This document shows positions 45,444-54,446 of a stretch of 64,000 nt of DNA, in pieces. The number at the start of each line of letters is the position of its first letter. Position 1 is the first letter of the stretch. A program made the position numbers and the translations under genes. The stretch lies in the NCBI RefSeq assembly GCF_041438805.1, contig NZ_CP109190.1:1860001-1924000 (forward strand), given 5' to 3'. The notes beneath the pieces were generated by a model. That model saw only the letters and a program-made list of their open reading frames with translations. It was not told where the DNA came from and did not search any database. Source of the stretch: Streptomyces sp. NBC_01707 (GTDB lineage: Bacteria; Actinomycetota; Actinomycetes; Streptomycetales; Streptomycetaceae).

Positions 45444-45992
45444 TCAGTTCATGACAGGTCCGGTCGCCGTCCGCCGGGCATCGGCCGGACGGTCGGCCGC
45501 TTGTACAAGGTCCAGGACCATTCGTGCGGCATGGGGCACCGCTTCGGCCACGGGGGCGCTCAGCCCGATTCCTTCGTCGACGCTGTCGGGTTCGCAGCCG
45601 ACGACGAGCGTGCGCCTCGGCGGTACGGCTCCGGTGCCCGCGCACAGGGTGCCGAGCAGTGCCAGGACGGCATCGGGGGACATCCGGTGACCGTCGAGCA
45701 GCGCGTTCTGCGGTTCGACGGCTCCGGGTTCGTCGGCCTCGATCAGATACAGGGTGCCCGGGCGGCCGCCGCGTGCGGTGGCGTCGATCAGGACGAGGGT
45801 GTCGTATCCGTCGAGGAGCTGATAGGCGAGATGGACGCCCCGCACGCCGACGTCGACCACCTCGACGTCGTCGGGGAGGCGGTGCGAGGACAGTGCGCGC
45901 ACCGTCTCGACGCCGAAGCCGTCGTCGCCGAGGAAGATGTTCCCGATCCCGGCGACGAGGGTTCTCGCGTGCTTCTGCGCAGGGTCGTTCAC
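45444..45992 (-). CDS. Hydrogenase maturation endopeptidase (HyaD/HybD family)
   Basis: 182 aa from GTG 45992, overlapping the upstream stop (GTGA). The family signature is LVAGIGNIFLGDDGFGVETV. The three nickel-sensing ligands fit the Glu in GFGVE, the Asp in LVLIDATARGG and the His in LLDGHRMSPDAV. It should remove the C-terminal peptide of the large subunit after nickel insertion. The target site follows DPCLPCGVH near residue 575 of the large subunit. The C-terminus beyond about residue 160 is variable. Confidence 0.93.
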   Translation of the reverse strand: MNDPAQKHARTLVAGIGNIFLGDDGFGVETVRALSSHRLPDDVEVVDVGVRGVHLAYQLLDGYDTLVLIDATARGGRPGTLYLIEADEPGAVEPQNALLDGHRMSPDAVLALLGTLCAGTGAVPPRRTLVVGCEPDSVDEGIGLSAPVAEAVPHAARMVLDLVQAADRPADARRTATGPVMN

Positions 45993-47437
45993 GCGTCCTC
46001 CAGGGGGGCGATCTCGTCCGGCTGGAAGTACAGGAAGCGCCCCTGCTCGCGGCGGATGTCCGCGCCCGGGTCGCCTTCCACGGTGACCGCGAGGTGCACT
46101 CCGCCGTCGACGTCGTGGAGCACTGCTTCGACCTGTGCGCTGCGGCCCTTGAGGAACAGGTCCTGGGCGTCGGTCCGCCGGAGCCCCGGTCGCAGCAGGA
46201 CGCGGCTGCCCACACCCACGGACCGTCCGTCCACCAGGATCCGGTCCCGGGCCGGGTCGGCGGTGTCGTCGCCCGCCGGGTCCCACCACGGGGTGTCGGG
46301 CCGGAGTACGCCGCGGGTGTCGATCAGGTCCACGTCGTCCGGGACGGGGTCGTGCGCGGCGGGCGTGGGCGTGTCGGGTCCGGTGATCTCCCGCAGGGCC
46401 CGAACCGCGCCGTGCAGTCGCTCCAGGACCTCGGGGGGCATCGACTCGGCCAGGTCGATGACGGCTGCCGCCCGGGGATCGGTGCCGCGTGCCTCGCGCT
46501 TCTCCTGCTCGGTCAGGGCCGCCGTGCGCAGGGCGAGGATCTCGTCGATCTCGGTGGCGTCGTAGAGCGTGCCCGGGCTCTCGGGGGCGATGGCCGGATG
46601 GTCCTCCAGGATGATCGGGGACGACAGCATCAGGTCCGCGTGCCCGGGTTCCCCGGCGAGCACCGGCCAGGTGTGCAGGTTGCGGCAGGCCGCGACCGCA
46701 CCCTTGGCCCATTCGGGCGGGTCCGTCATCGACAGGAACGATCCCGCGCTGAGCCCCAGCAGAAGGTGCGTGGCGACCAGCGACCGTGGGAGCGCGGCCT
46801 CCCGGTCGGCCTCGGTGGAGTCGGGCGTCCAGGCGCTGGTGTTCTCCACCACGGCGGTGAGCCTCATCACCCGGTAGGGGCCGTCGAGTTCGCGGGCGGA
46901 GAGCCGCACAGCTCCGCTGATCTCCTCGCAGCGGCGGACCAGGCGGCCCACCGTCCGCCCGTCCGCGTCCAGGACGGGCTCGGTCTCCTCGCGTGCGGGC
47001 CGGGTGAAGGCGACGGTGACTCCGTCCCCGGTCAGTTCGGCGACGTCCACGACCACTTCGACGCGCTCCTCGGCGCCCTCGTCCCACGGAACCAGCACCC
47101 GGTCGGCCAGGTCGAGTCGGTCCACGGTCTCGAATGTGCCGTTGTCGAGGACCTGTTGCACCGTCCGTCGCTGGGCGTGCAGGAACCGTGCCTCGACGGC
47201 GAGCGTCGCGCCGGGCTTCGGTTCCATCAGGCACTCGGTGTGCTGGAAGTCGTGCTCCTCACGGTCCGCGCCCCAGCCGGGCGGCACGAGCACCCCGAAC
47301 TGCCAGCGCAGCCGGTTCTTGGCCGCGGAGGCCCGGTACGGGTACAGCACATAGCCCTCGAAGAGGACGGTGTCGGCGACCTGCCGGGCGGTGGCGAACC
47401 GGGACTCCAGTGCAGGCGTGAGCAGAGATGCGGTCAC
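45989..47437 (-). CDS. Conserved hydrogenase-operon protein, unknown function (482 aa)
   Basis: 482 aa from GTG 47437, overlapping the DUF6084 stop by 4 nt; its own stop overlaps the protease start. I recognise no catalytic motif. Visible features are VLFEGYVLYPYRASAAKNRL near the N-terminus, SLVATHLLLGLSAGSFLSMT, DLMLSSPIILEDHPAIAPES and a C-terminal small beta domain (VDGRSVGVGSRVLLRPGLRR). It has no signal peptide or transmembrane helix. Its tight coupling inside the operon argues for a role in assembly or in complex structure of group 1h hydrogenases. Confidence 0.85.
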   Translation of the reverse strand: MTASLLTPALESRFATARQVADTVLFEGYVLYPYRASAAKNRLRWQFGVLVPPGWGADREEHDFQHTECLMEPKPGATLAVEARFLHAQRRTVQQVLDNGTFETVDRLDLADRVLVPWDEGAEERVEVVVDVAELTGDGVTVAFTRPAREETEPVLDADGRTVGRLVRRCEEISGAVRLSARELDGPYRVMRLTAVVENTSAWTPDSTEADREAALPRSLVATHLLLGLSAGSFLSMTDPPEWAKGAVAACRNLHTWPVLAGEPGHADLMLSSPIILEDHPAIAPESPGTLYDATEIDEILALRTAALTEQEKREARGTDPRAAAVIDLAESMPPEVLERLHGAVRALREITGPDTPTPAAHDPVPDDVDLIDTRGVLRPDTPWWDPAGDDTADPARDRILVDGRSVGVGSRVLLRPGLRRTDAQDLFLKGRSAQVEAVLHDVDGGVHLAVTVEGDPGADIRREQGRFLYFQPDEIAPLEDA

Positions 47438-48135
47438 GGCGCCGTCCTCTCCGTGACGCGGGGCAGTACGGGCCGGCGCGCCGGGCGCTCAGGGGTCATC
47501 TCCGCGGGGGCTCCGGCCAGGTCGATCAGTGCCTGGACGGTCGCCTCCCAGGACGGCAGGGCCTGTCGCGAGCGGAAGGCGAGCAGCGCGTCCATGGTGT
47601 CGCGCGGCAGCCGGATCCACCCGCAGCCCGGGAAGTGCTGCTCGATCATGTCCTTCCACACCGTCACCGGCATGCGGTACGAAGCCTCGCGGTCCCAGGG
47701 CACCGGCTCGACGTGGAAGCCGCTGTCCCCGGTGAAGGCGGTGCCGGAGAAGAGCAGGAGGAGCGGCACCTCGCCGTCCTGGAGCGCGTCGAAGTAACGT
47801 GTCGCGGCGATGTCCAGGTCGTAGGTGCAGGGCACGACGAGGTCCACCTCGGTCTCCGCGGTGAATGACGGGACCATGAGGGAGACCTGCGCGAACTGCA
47901 GGGGCTGGAGCGTGTTTCCCCAGCGTGAGCGGTCTCCGAAGAGGTCGTGCAGTCCGTCCGCCTCGGCCTGCTCGTAGCCGCGCCGGCCGGGTTCGATACG
48001 GATCTGGCAGCGAAGCGCGAGGGCATGCACCCGGGCTTCCGCGGACGCGGTGATGCGCAGCCGGAAGACCAGCGTGGGTCCGGCCGCATACGGGTCGGCG
48101 CGGACTCCGCTGCAGCTGAAGGCGAATTCCGTCAC
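47434..48135 (-). CDS. DUF6084 family protein (hydrogenase operon)
   Basis: 233 aa from GTG 48135, overlapping the DUF5947 stop (GTGA). Features are FRLRITASAEARVHALALRC, VPCTYDLDIAATRYFDAL, GEVPLLLLFSGTAFTG, WDREASYRMPVTVWKDMIEQ and a C-terminal WIRLPRDTMDALLAFRSRQA. It is soluble, with a predicted beta-rich N-terminal half. The family occurs beside DUF5947 and the structural genes in actinobacterial hydrogenase loci; the function is unknown. Confidence 0.85.
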   Translation of the reverse strand: MTEFAFSCSGVRADPYAAGPTLVFRLRITASAEARVHALALRCQIRIEPGRRGYEQAEADGLHDLFGDRSRWGNTLQPLQFAQVSLMVPSFTAETEVDLVVPCTYDLDIAATRYFDALQDGEVPLLLLFSGTAFTGDSGFHVEPVPWDREASYRMPVTVWKDMIEQHFPGCGWIRLPRDTMDALLAFRSRQALPSWEATVQALIDLAGAPAEMTPERPARRPVLPRVTERTAP

Positions 48136-48803
48136 CGCGGCTGCCCCTTCTCCTGGGTCCGGGTGGCGCGCTCCTCGACGTGCCCGAAGAACGCCTGGAG
48201 GTCGGCCCTCGCTTCGGCCCCGCCGTCGAAGCCCTGCCAGAGGAGGCGCATGCGTCCCACCAGCTCGTAGCAGATGTCGATCGGTACGAGGTAGCACTCG
48301 GCCCGGCCCTGCGTGCGGCGCATCAGCAGCGCTTCGACGTCGGGTTCGAGCAGTGCGGCGAGGCGAGTGGTGCCGAGCACGGTCTGCCAGGTCTCCGGGT
48401 CGAGTTCGCTCTCGGTGGCTCCGGCCGGGCTCGGGTACAGCGCGACCAGCCGGTCCAGCGCGGCGTTGCGGAAGAAGAACGCGACGCCGACCGGAATCTG
48501 CAGGAGTTCCCACGCGCCGTCGTCGAGACGGTGGTCCGGATCGGACAGATAGCGGTCCGGGACCGTTCGGAAGCGTCCGTGGGCTGCGCCCGGCTGCTCG
48601 AAGAGCAGGGCGCACGGGGTGCACGCGCAGGCAAGCGCCCGCTTCTCGGTGTCCACGAGATGCCGATGACCGCCCTCGGCCACCGGCACGCCGCACAGCT
48701 CGCAGCGTTCCTGCCGGGGCGCCGGCGGCGTGGTGAACCTGCGCAGGCCTCGGGGGCGGGCAACGCCCGCCGGGCGCCCGGCGGGCGCCTGGGGTGCGAT
48801 CAT
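48132..48803 (-). CDS. DUF5947 family protein (hydrogenase operon)
   Basis: 223 aa from ATG 48803, overlapping the NifU-like stop (ATGA). A Cys/His-rich N-terminal region (ERCELCGVPVAEGGHRHLVD, LACACTPCALLFEQPGAAHG) suggests a bound metal, zinc or Fe-S. The core follows (LLQIPVGVAFFFRNAALDRL) and then RAECYLVPIDICYELVGRMR. It is a likely metal-binding accessory or electron-transfer candidate for the hydrogenase. Not characterised as far as I know. Confidence 0.86.
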   Translation of the reverse strand: MIAPQAPAGRPAGVARPRGLRRFTTPPAPRQERCELCGVPVAEGGHRHLVDTEKRALACACTPCALLFEQPGAAHGRFRTVPDRYLSDPDHRLDDGAWELLQIPVGVAFFFRNAALDRLVALYPSPAGATESELDPETWQTVLGTTRLAALLEPDVEALLMRRTQGRAECYLVPIDICYELVGRMRLLWQGFDGGAEARADLQAFFGHVEERATRTQEKGQPR

Positions 48804-49417
48804 GGCGCCTTCGCCTCGACGGCCTGCCCGGACACGGAAGTTCCGGCCGGCGGACGGGTGGCGATCTGGAGCAGCGGCGGCTCCCGGTCGGTGGTCGTGG
48901 ACTCCATCTCCACCTGGTTCACTTCCGGTACGAAGCAGGCCAGCGCGTCCTCGACGCTGCGCCGGGTGGCCTCGCCCGTGCTCGGGCAGCCGCAGCCACC
49001 GCCGTCACCGGCTTCGGACGAGGAGCGCAGCCGAAGAACGCCGGACTCCTCGTCGAAGCCGACGACCTCGACAGGGTCACGGACGGAGTCGAGGGCGCGC
49101 GCGATGCGCTTGTCGATGTCCTCCGGGTGCAGGTCGTGCAGGGCCAGCAGGCTCGACACGAGTTCGTCGTCGAGCAGTGCGGCGAGCGGTCCGCCGCCGG
49201 TCGAGTGGTCCGCGGGCGCGCTGAGGCGGTCGACGATCCGAGCGAGGCCGGCGCCGTAGAAGTCCATCAGGACCCGCACCAGATCCTCGGCGGCGGCACC
49301 CACTTCCTGGTCTCCGGTGGCGGTCAGACGGTCGAGCAGTTCTTCGACCCGCTGTCCGGCCTCCACGGCGTCGACGGCTCGCGGCGGTGCGACGGCCGAC
49401 GGGGCTGCGGCGCTCAT
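48800..49417 (-). CDS. NifU-like C-domain protein (hydrogenase operon)
   Basis: 205 aa from ATG 49417, overlapping the large-subunit stop (ATGA). The N-terminal helical part (VEAGQRVEELLDRLTATGDQ, FYGAGLARIVDRLSAP) is followed by a NifU-like domain: GGGCGCPSTGEATRRSVEDA and FVPEVNQVEME. The CGC pair resembles the CxxC of NifU/Nfu scaffolds but is shifted. It may supply or hold Fe-S clusters for the small subunit, and is found in this position in related operons. Confidence 0.85.
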   Translation of the reverse strand: MSAAAPSAVAPPRAVDAVEAGQRVEELLDRLTATGDQEVGAAAEDLVRVLMDFYGAGLARIVDRLSAPADHSTGGGPLAALLDDELVSSLLALHDLHPEDIDKRIARALDSVRDPVEVVGFDEESGVLRLRSSSEAGDGGGCGCPSTGEATRRSVEDALACFVPEVNQVEMESTTTDREPPLLQIATRPPAGTSVSGQAVEAKAP

Positions 49418-51210
49418 CCGGCCAGTCCGCTCAGTCCGGTGGGCACATGCATCTGCTTGACGGTCTTGCCGTCGCCCACGTACATGTGGACGCCGCACGG
49501 CAGGCAGGGGTCGAAGCTGCGCACCGCCCGCATGATGTCGATGCCCTTGAAGTTCTCCGGGGTGTTCTCCTCGAAGATCGGCGTGTTCTGCACCGCGTCC
49601 TCATACGGGCCGGGGGTGCCGAATGTGTCCCGGGTGCTGGCGTTCCACGGAGTGGGCGGATAGGGGTGGTAGTTGGCGATCTTGCCGTCCCTGATCACCA
49701 TGTGGTGGGAGAGCACGCCCCGTACGGCCTCCGTGAAGCCGACGCCGATGCTCTCGTCCGGCACGTCGAACTTCTCCCAGGTCTGGGTGCGTCCGGCGCG
49801 GACCTCCTCGAGTCCCTTCTCGGCACAGTGCAGTGCGATCGCGGCGGCGTACGCCTGGAAGTAGGTGCGGGCGCGGTTGCGTTCCAGCGCGTTGCTCCAC
49901 TTCGGGATCTTCCACTCGAAGGTGGTCTCGGGCTTGGTCATCGTGCGCGGCAGGTTGATGACGACGCTGTGCCCGGTGGCCTTCACATAGCCGACGTCGA
50001 CGAGCCCGGACAGGGCGGTGGACCAGAGGCGGGCGATGGGACCGCCGCCGGTGTCCAGCGCCAGGTGGTCCTTGCCGTCGAACCAGCGGGGCGACATCAC
50101 CCAGCTGTACTTGTCGTCGAAGTTCCGCTTCTGCGGGGCGGGGATGGTGTGCTGGTTCCACGGGTGGCGGGGGTCCACCGGGTTGCCCAGCGGGTCGTGG
50201 GTGACGAACTGTTCCCGGCCCTGCCAGTCGTCGTAGTACGAACTGCCGAGCAGGATCCGGATGCCGAGGTTGATCTCGGTGAGGTCGTTGGTGACCAGTT
50301 TGCCGTCCACGATCACGCCGGGGGTGACGAACATCTTCCGTCCCCAGTCCGTCATGTTGGCGTACGTGAAGTCGCAGTACTCGGGGTCGTTGAGCGCCCC
50401 CCAACAGCCGAGCAGCACCCGTCGGCGACCGACTTCCTCGTACCCGGGCAGCGCCTCGTAGAAGAAGTCGAACAGGTCGTCGTGCAGGGGAACGACCCGC
50501 TTCATGAACTCGACGTACCGCATGAGGCGGCTGAGGTAGTCCGTGAAGAGCTGGACCGACGCGACCGTCCCCACACCGCCCGGGTACAGCGTGGAAGGGT
50601 GCACATGGCGCCCTTCCATCAGACAGAACATCTCCCGCGTGTAGCGGCTCACTTGGAGAGCCTCGCGGTAGAACTCTCCCTCGATGGGGTTGAGGGAGCG
50701 CATGATGTCGGCGATCGTGCGGTAGCCGTGTTCCCCTGCGTGCGGCGCCTCGGTGCGCTCGGCGAGCTCCAGGACTCCGGGGTTGGTCTCGCGGACCATC
50801 TTCTCGCAGTAGTCGACCCCGACCAGGTTCTCCTGGAAGATGTTGTGGTCGAACATGTACTCCGCCGACTCGCCCAGGTTGATGATCCACTCACCGAGGT
50901 GCGGCGGCTTCACCCCGTAGGCCATGTTCTGCGTGTACACGGAACATGTGGCGTGGTTGTCGCCGCAGATGCCGCAGATGCGGCTGGTGATGAAGTGGGC
51001 GTCCCGGGGGTCCTTGCCCCGCATGAAGACGCTGTAGCCACGGAAGACCGACGAAGTGCTGTAGCACTCCGCGACCCGCTTCTGTTTGAAGTCGATCTTC
51101 GTGTGGATGCCGAGACTGCCCACGATCCGGGTGATCGGATCCCAGGCCATCTCAACGAGGCCACTGCCGTCGCCGGCCGCCTTCGTCGTGGATGCCATTG
51201 TGTGTGCCAT
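49414..51210 (-). CDS. hhyL: [NiFe]-hydrogenase large subunit, group 1h (former group 5)
   Basis: 598 aa from ATG 51210; a second ATG lies 12 nt later. Nickel-iron ligands are in RICGICGDNHATC (Cys79, Cys82) and DPCLPCGVH (Cys569, Cys572). After His575 comes a 23-residue C-terminal peptide that the endopeptidase would remove. Conserved blocks include WDPITRIVGSLGIHTKIDFK and VGCWGALNDPE-like text around residue 270 (LLGCWGALNDPEYCDF). The enzyme oxidises H2; the group 1h type in actinobacteria takes up atmospheric H2 during starvation and tolerates O2. Confidence 0.97.
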   Translation of the reverse strand: MAHTMASTTKAAGDGSGLVEMAWDPITRIVGSLGIHTKIDFKQKRVAECYSTSSVFRGYSVFMRGKDPRDAHFITSRICGICGDNHATCSVYTQNMAYGVKPPHLGEWIINLGESAEYMFDHNIFQENLVGVDYCEKMVRETNPGVLELAERTEAPHAGEHGYRTIADIMRSLNPIEGEFYREALQVSRYTREMFCLMEGRHVHPSTLYPGGVGTVASVQLFTDYLSRLMRYVEFMKRVVPLHDDLFDFFYEALPGYEEVGRRRVLLGCWGALNDPEYCDFTYANMTDWGRKMFVTPGVIVDGKLVTNDLTEINLGIRILLGSSYYDDWQGREQFVTHDPLGNPVDPRHPWNQHTIPAPQKRNFDDKYSWVMSPRWFDGKDHLALDTGGGPIARLWSTALSGLVDVGYVKATGHSVVINLPRTMTKPETTFEWKIPKWSNALERNRARTYFQAYAAAIALHCAEKGLEEVRAGRTQTWEKFDVPDESIGVGFTEAVRGVLSHHMVIRDGKIANYHPYPPTPWNASTRDTFGTPGPYEDAVQNTPIFEENTPENFKGIDIMRAVRSFDPCLPCGVHMYVGDGKTVKQMHVPTGLSGLAG

Positions 51211-51294
51211 AACCCTTCTGGGAAGCGGGAGTTGAGGGGGAGGAGCGAAGGCGGGCCGTCCGTCGATCGCAGAGCGGTGGCGCCGGGCGGTCGG

Positions 51295-52380
51295 TCACCA
51301 GGGCGGGCGGTACCCGGTGGTCAGCTTCTTGCCCGTGTGACGCCACTTCGGTTCCTTGTCCACGGTCCTGGCCGTGACCGACCGGAGTCTGCGGATCACC
51401 GCCCCGTACGCTCCGCTGGCGCCGACGGAGACCTTGCCGCCGGGCGGTTCGTCCATGAACGGCATGAACTTGTCGGGGAAGCCCGGCATGGTGCAGGCGA
51501 TACAGATGCCGCCCACGTTCGGGCAGCCGCCGATACCGTTCATCCAGCCACGCTTGGGGACGTTGCACTTGACGACGGGGCCCCAGCAGCCGAGCTTGAC
51601 CAGGCACTTGGGCGAGTCGTACGTGGTGGCGAACTGGCCCTGCTCGTAGTAGCCGGCCCGGTCGCAGCCCTCGTGCACGGTGGCGCCGAAGAGCCAGGTC
51701 GGGCGCAGCTTGTCGTCCAGCGGAATCATCGGGGCGGAGCCCACCGCCTGGTAGAGCAGGTAGGTGAGGGTCTCCGAGAAGTTGTCCGGCTGGATCGGGC
51801 AGCCGGGCACGCACACGATCGGGATACCGGCCTTCGAGGTCCAGTCCCAGCCCAGGTAGTCGGGCACGCCCATGGCACCCGTCGGGTTGCCGGCCATCGC
51901 ATGGATGCCGCCGTAGGTGGCGCAGGTTCCGATGGCGACGACCGCCAGGGCCTTGGGCGCCAGCCGGTCGATCCATTCACTGGTCGTGATCGGCTGGCCG
52001 GTCTCCGGGTTGTCGCCGAAGCCGCACCAGTACCCCTCCTGCTTGATCGACTCGTTGGGGATGGACCCCTCGACGACCAGCACGAAGGGGTCGATCTCGC
52101 CACGTTCGCCCTTGAAGAACCACTCGATGAAGGTGTCCGCACCGCCCACCGGACCGCATTCGAAGTCGATCAGGGGCCAGTGGACCTGGATCTTCGGCAG
52201 GCCCGGCAGCACACCGAGGACGATTTCCTCGATACTCGGCTGCATCGCCGCCGTCAGCGACACCGAGTCGCCGTCACAGCTCAGCCCCGCGTTGATCCAG
52301 AGGATGTGGATCGGGGACTCCTCGCCGGCGGCCGCACCGTCTGCCCGGTCGCCGACCGTGTTCGCTGTTGCTGCATCCAT
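51295..52380 (-). CDS. hhyS: [NiFe]-hydrogenase small subunit, group 1h
   Basis: 361 aa from ATG 52380 with AAGGAGACATCCCC upstream. The proximal cluster motif is LSCDGDS, so Asp38 sits where the fourth Cys is usual. This is the trait of group 1h enzymes, where a 3Cys-1Asp [4Fe-4S] cluster goes with oxygen insensitivity. Other cluster ligands lie in AIGTCATYGG, CVPGCPIQPDNF, HEGCDRAGYYEQG, KLGCWGPVVKCNVP and GGCPNVGGICIACTMPGFP. There is no Tat signal, so the complex stays in the cytoplasm. The C-terminus is soluble. Confidence 0.97.
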   Translation of the reverse strand: MDAATANTVGDRADGAAAGEESPIHILWINAGLSCDGDSVSLTAAMQPSIEEIVLGVLPGLPKIQVHWPLIDFECGPVGGADTFIEWFFKGERGEIDPFVLVVEGSIPNESIKQEGYWCGFGDNPETGQPITTSEWIDRLAPKALAVVAIGTCATYGGIHAMAGNPTGAMGVPDYLGWDWTSKAGIPIVCVPGCPIQPDNFSETLTYLLYQAVGSAPMIPLDDKLRPTWLFGATVHEGCDRAGYYEQGQFATTYDSPKCLVKLGCWGPVVKCNVPKRGWMNGIGGCPNVGGICIACTMPGFPDKFMPFMDEPPGGKVSVGASGAYGAVIRRLRSVTARTVDKEPKWRHTGKKLTTGYRPPW

Positions 52381-52439
52381 GGGGATGTCTCCTTGGGGAG
52401 CTCTGCGCTGAAAGCCCGCTTTTCGGCCTTCATGTCCAG

Positions 52440-54224
52440 CTAACCGTCAGTCGGTCCGGGTACATCGGTGAGCGCCGCCGTTGTGGTGACGGCCCGGTCC
52501 CGGGTGGCGGACGGAGATGCCCTGCGCCTTCCGGGCACGCCGACGGCGAAGTGGGACGGAGTCCGGGTCGGGGGTTCCTTGCGTACGAAGGCACGGCGCA
52601 GGCGGTGGTAAGGCGCGTCCGGGTCGAAGAAGATGGACCGCATCGCGGCCAGTTCCTCCTGCCGGTAGGCGGCCAGCGGCTTGAGCGCCTCCTGGCGCTC
52701 GAGCGCCGTCTTCTTCCGGGCGATCCGTGCCTGACCGGCGGTCGACGAGGCCAGCCGGACGGCCAGCCGGACGGTCTCGACCGGGAAGTCCTGGGGCCGG
52801 CAGGCGATCGTCCGGTCCACCAGGCCGAGCCGCTCGGCGGCTTCGGCGCCGAGCGGCAGCGCTTCGCGGGACACCCGCTCGGCCGTCTCGGGCCCCACCC
52901 TGCTCGGCAGGGTGCGGGTCCAGTACTCCGAGCCGGGCAGTCCCATCAGCCGGTAGTGCGGGTTGAGCACCGAGCCCCTGCGGCACCAGACCTCGTCGGC
53001 GGCCAGCGCGAGCATCGCTCCGCCGGCGGCGGCGTTGCCGCCCACGGCGGCGACCACCAGTCGGTCGGTGGTGGTCAGCACGGCCTCCACCAGGTCGTTC
53101 ATGGCGTTGATGTTGGCCCAGGACTCCTCGGCGGGGTCGGCCGCCGCCTCGATGACGTTCAGGTGGATGCCGTTGGAGAAGAAGTCCCGGCCGCCGCCCA
53201 GCACCAGGACCGAGGTGGGCCGGGAGCAGGCGGTCCGGTAGGCATCCAGGAGACGCGTGCACTGATCGGTGCTCATCGCCCCGCCCGGGAACGAGAACGT
53301 GAGATGTCCGACGGCGCCGGTCTCCTCGTAGCGGATGTCGGCCCAGGTTCCGCGGCGCCCGGATGCCTCCGGCGGGACCGGGTCCACAGGCAGCGGCGGC
53401 AGCCGGTCGCCGAGTGCCAGAACGGCCGGGAGTCTGAACGGGGCAGGCTGTCCCGGCTGCCGCCTGGCGCGCAGCTCCGGGATCCACACGGCGCCGTCGA
53501 CGGTCGCCCGGCAGACCCCGCCGGCCCGCGTGGCCAGCAGCTCTCCGGGGCGGCCACGCAGCCGGTCCTCGGGGTGCCCCCCGTGCAGGAACCACTCGCC
53601 GCCGAGCAGTTCGTCCAGCACGCCGGGCTGCGAGTCGGCCGCCCGCAGCTTTCGCAGCACGGTCGCGGTGGAGTCGGACCGCCAGTCGATCCGTCGGAGC
53701 TCCTGACGGAAATACGGCCGCGTGCCTTCGGTGGCACGTGCGCCGCCCTGGGGCCGAGGGGTGTACATCCCCGAGGCGAACCGGTCGACGGCCCGCAGCA
53801 CCGCCGTCAGCGCCGCGTCGGAGACCTCGTTGCGGTACAGGTCGCTCTTGCCCACCGGCGGTACGGAGAATTCCACCGACGCCCAGACGTCTCCGGCGTC
53901 CATCTCCTCGTCGGCCTGCAGAACCGTTACGCCCCAACGAGTGGCGCCCTCATGGATCGCCCAGTCGAGCGAGGACGGTCCGCGGTCGCCGACGGGTCCG
54001 GGATGGACGACGAGGCAGGTGTGCGCCGACCACACGTCGCGCGGAATGGCGGTCCTGAGCATCGGAGCCACGATCAGGTCCGGCGCGAATCCTCGGACCG
54101 CGTCCCGCAGATGGCCGTCGGAGAGCGCGAGTCCGACCGCCACGGTGTGGCCCCGGTCCCGCAGCTCCGCGTGGACGCGCTGAGTAAGGCTGTTGAACGC
54201 ACTAGCGACGAGCAGGATGTGCAC
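52440..54224 (-). CDS. hypX: Hydrogenase maturation protein HypX/HoxX
   Basis: 594 aa from GTG 54224 with GGGAG 6 nt upstream. The N-terminal half is formyltransferase-like (VHILLVASAFNSLTQRVHAE, LVVHPGPVGDRGPSSLDWAI, ADEEMDAGDVWA). The C-terminal half is enoyl-CoA hydratase-like (GRDFFSNGIHLNVIEAA, ANINAMNDLVEAVLTTTDRL, GGNAAAGGAMLALAADEVW). HypX makes CO for the active site from formyl-tetrahydrofolate through formyl-CoA, so the enzyme can mature under aerobic conditions. It is the first gene of the operon, 59 nt upstream of hhyS. Confidence 0.95.
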   Translation of the reverse strand: MHILLVASAFNSLTQRVHAELRDRGHTVAVGLALSDGHLRDAVRGFAPDLIVAPMLRTAIPRDVWSAHTCLVVHPGPVGDRGPSSLDWAIHEGATRWGVTVLQADEEMDAGDVWASVEFSVPPVGKSDLYRNEVSDAALTAVLRAVDRFASGMYTPRPQGGARATEGTRPYFRQELRRIDWRSDSTATVLRKLRAADSQPGVLDELLGGEWFLHGGHPEDRLRGRPGELLATRAGGVCRATVDGAVWIPELRARRQPGQPAPFRLPAVLALGDRLPPLPVDPVPPEASGRRGTWADIRYEETGAVGHLTFSFPGGAMSTDQCTRLLDAYRTACSRPTSVLVLGGGRDFFSNGIHLNVIEAAADPAEESWANINAMNDLVEAVLTTTDRLVVAAVGGNAAAGGAMLALAADEVWCRRGSVLNPHYRLMGLPGSEYWTRTLPSRVGPETAERVSREALPLGAEAAERLGLVDRTIACRPQDFPVETVRLAVRLASSTAGQARIARKKTALERQEALKPLAAYRQEELAAMRSIFFDPDAPYHRLRRAFVRKEPPTRTPSHFAVGVPGRRRASPSATRDRAVTTTAALTDVPGPTDG

Positions 54225-54371
54225 GGCGGACTCCCAGCGGCTCTGAGGTTCTGCGGCTCTGCGACTCCCGGCCGGAGCGGGTCCGGCCGCCTGCAAGCCT
54301 CGGACACACCCGACGGGCTCCGTCATCACCGGGCGGCGGAGTCACTCGAAAGGGGGAATGTCCTGCGGCCA

Positions 54372-54399
54372 CCCGACGGCCGAACAGGCAGCCGTCGGG
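54372..54399 (-). terminator. Hairpin after the DoxX gene
   Basis: 9-bp perfect stem (CCCGACGGC/GCCGTCGGG) with a 10-nt loop, 47 nt beyond the DoxX stop. It probably separates DoxX from the hydrogenase operon, whose own promoter would then lie in 54225-54370. Confidence 0.55.
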
Positions 54400-54446
54400 G
54401 CGACGGTGCGCAAGGGCGGCCAGGGCGGTCCTCACACACCGTCGGC

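Noticed and set aside
43847..45454. 535-codon plus-strand frame with GVRVGV-like repeats
   Set aside because: It is the complement of the His-rich tail of hypB and of hypA; the repeats come from CAC/CAT histidine codons read backwards.
49387..52443. 1018-codon open frame on the plus strand
   Set aside because: Antisense to hhyL and hhyS, which have full family motifs. Long antisense frames are a normal effect of very high third-position GC.
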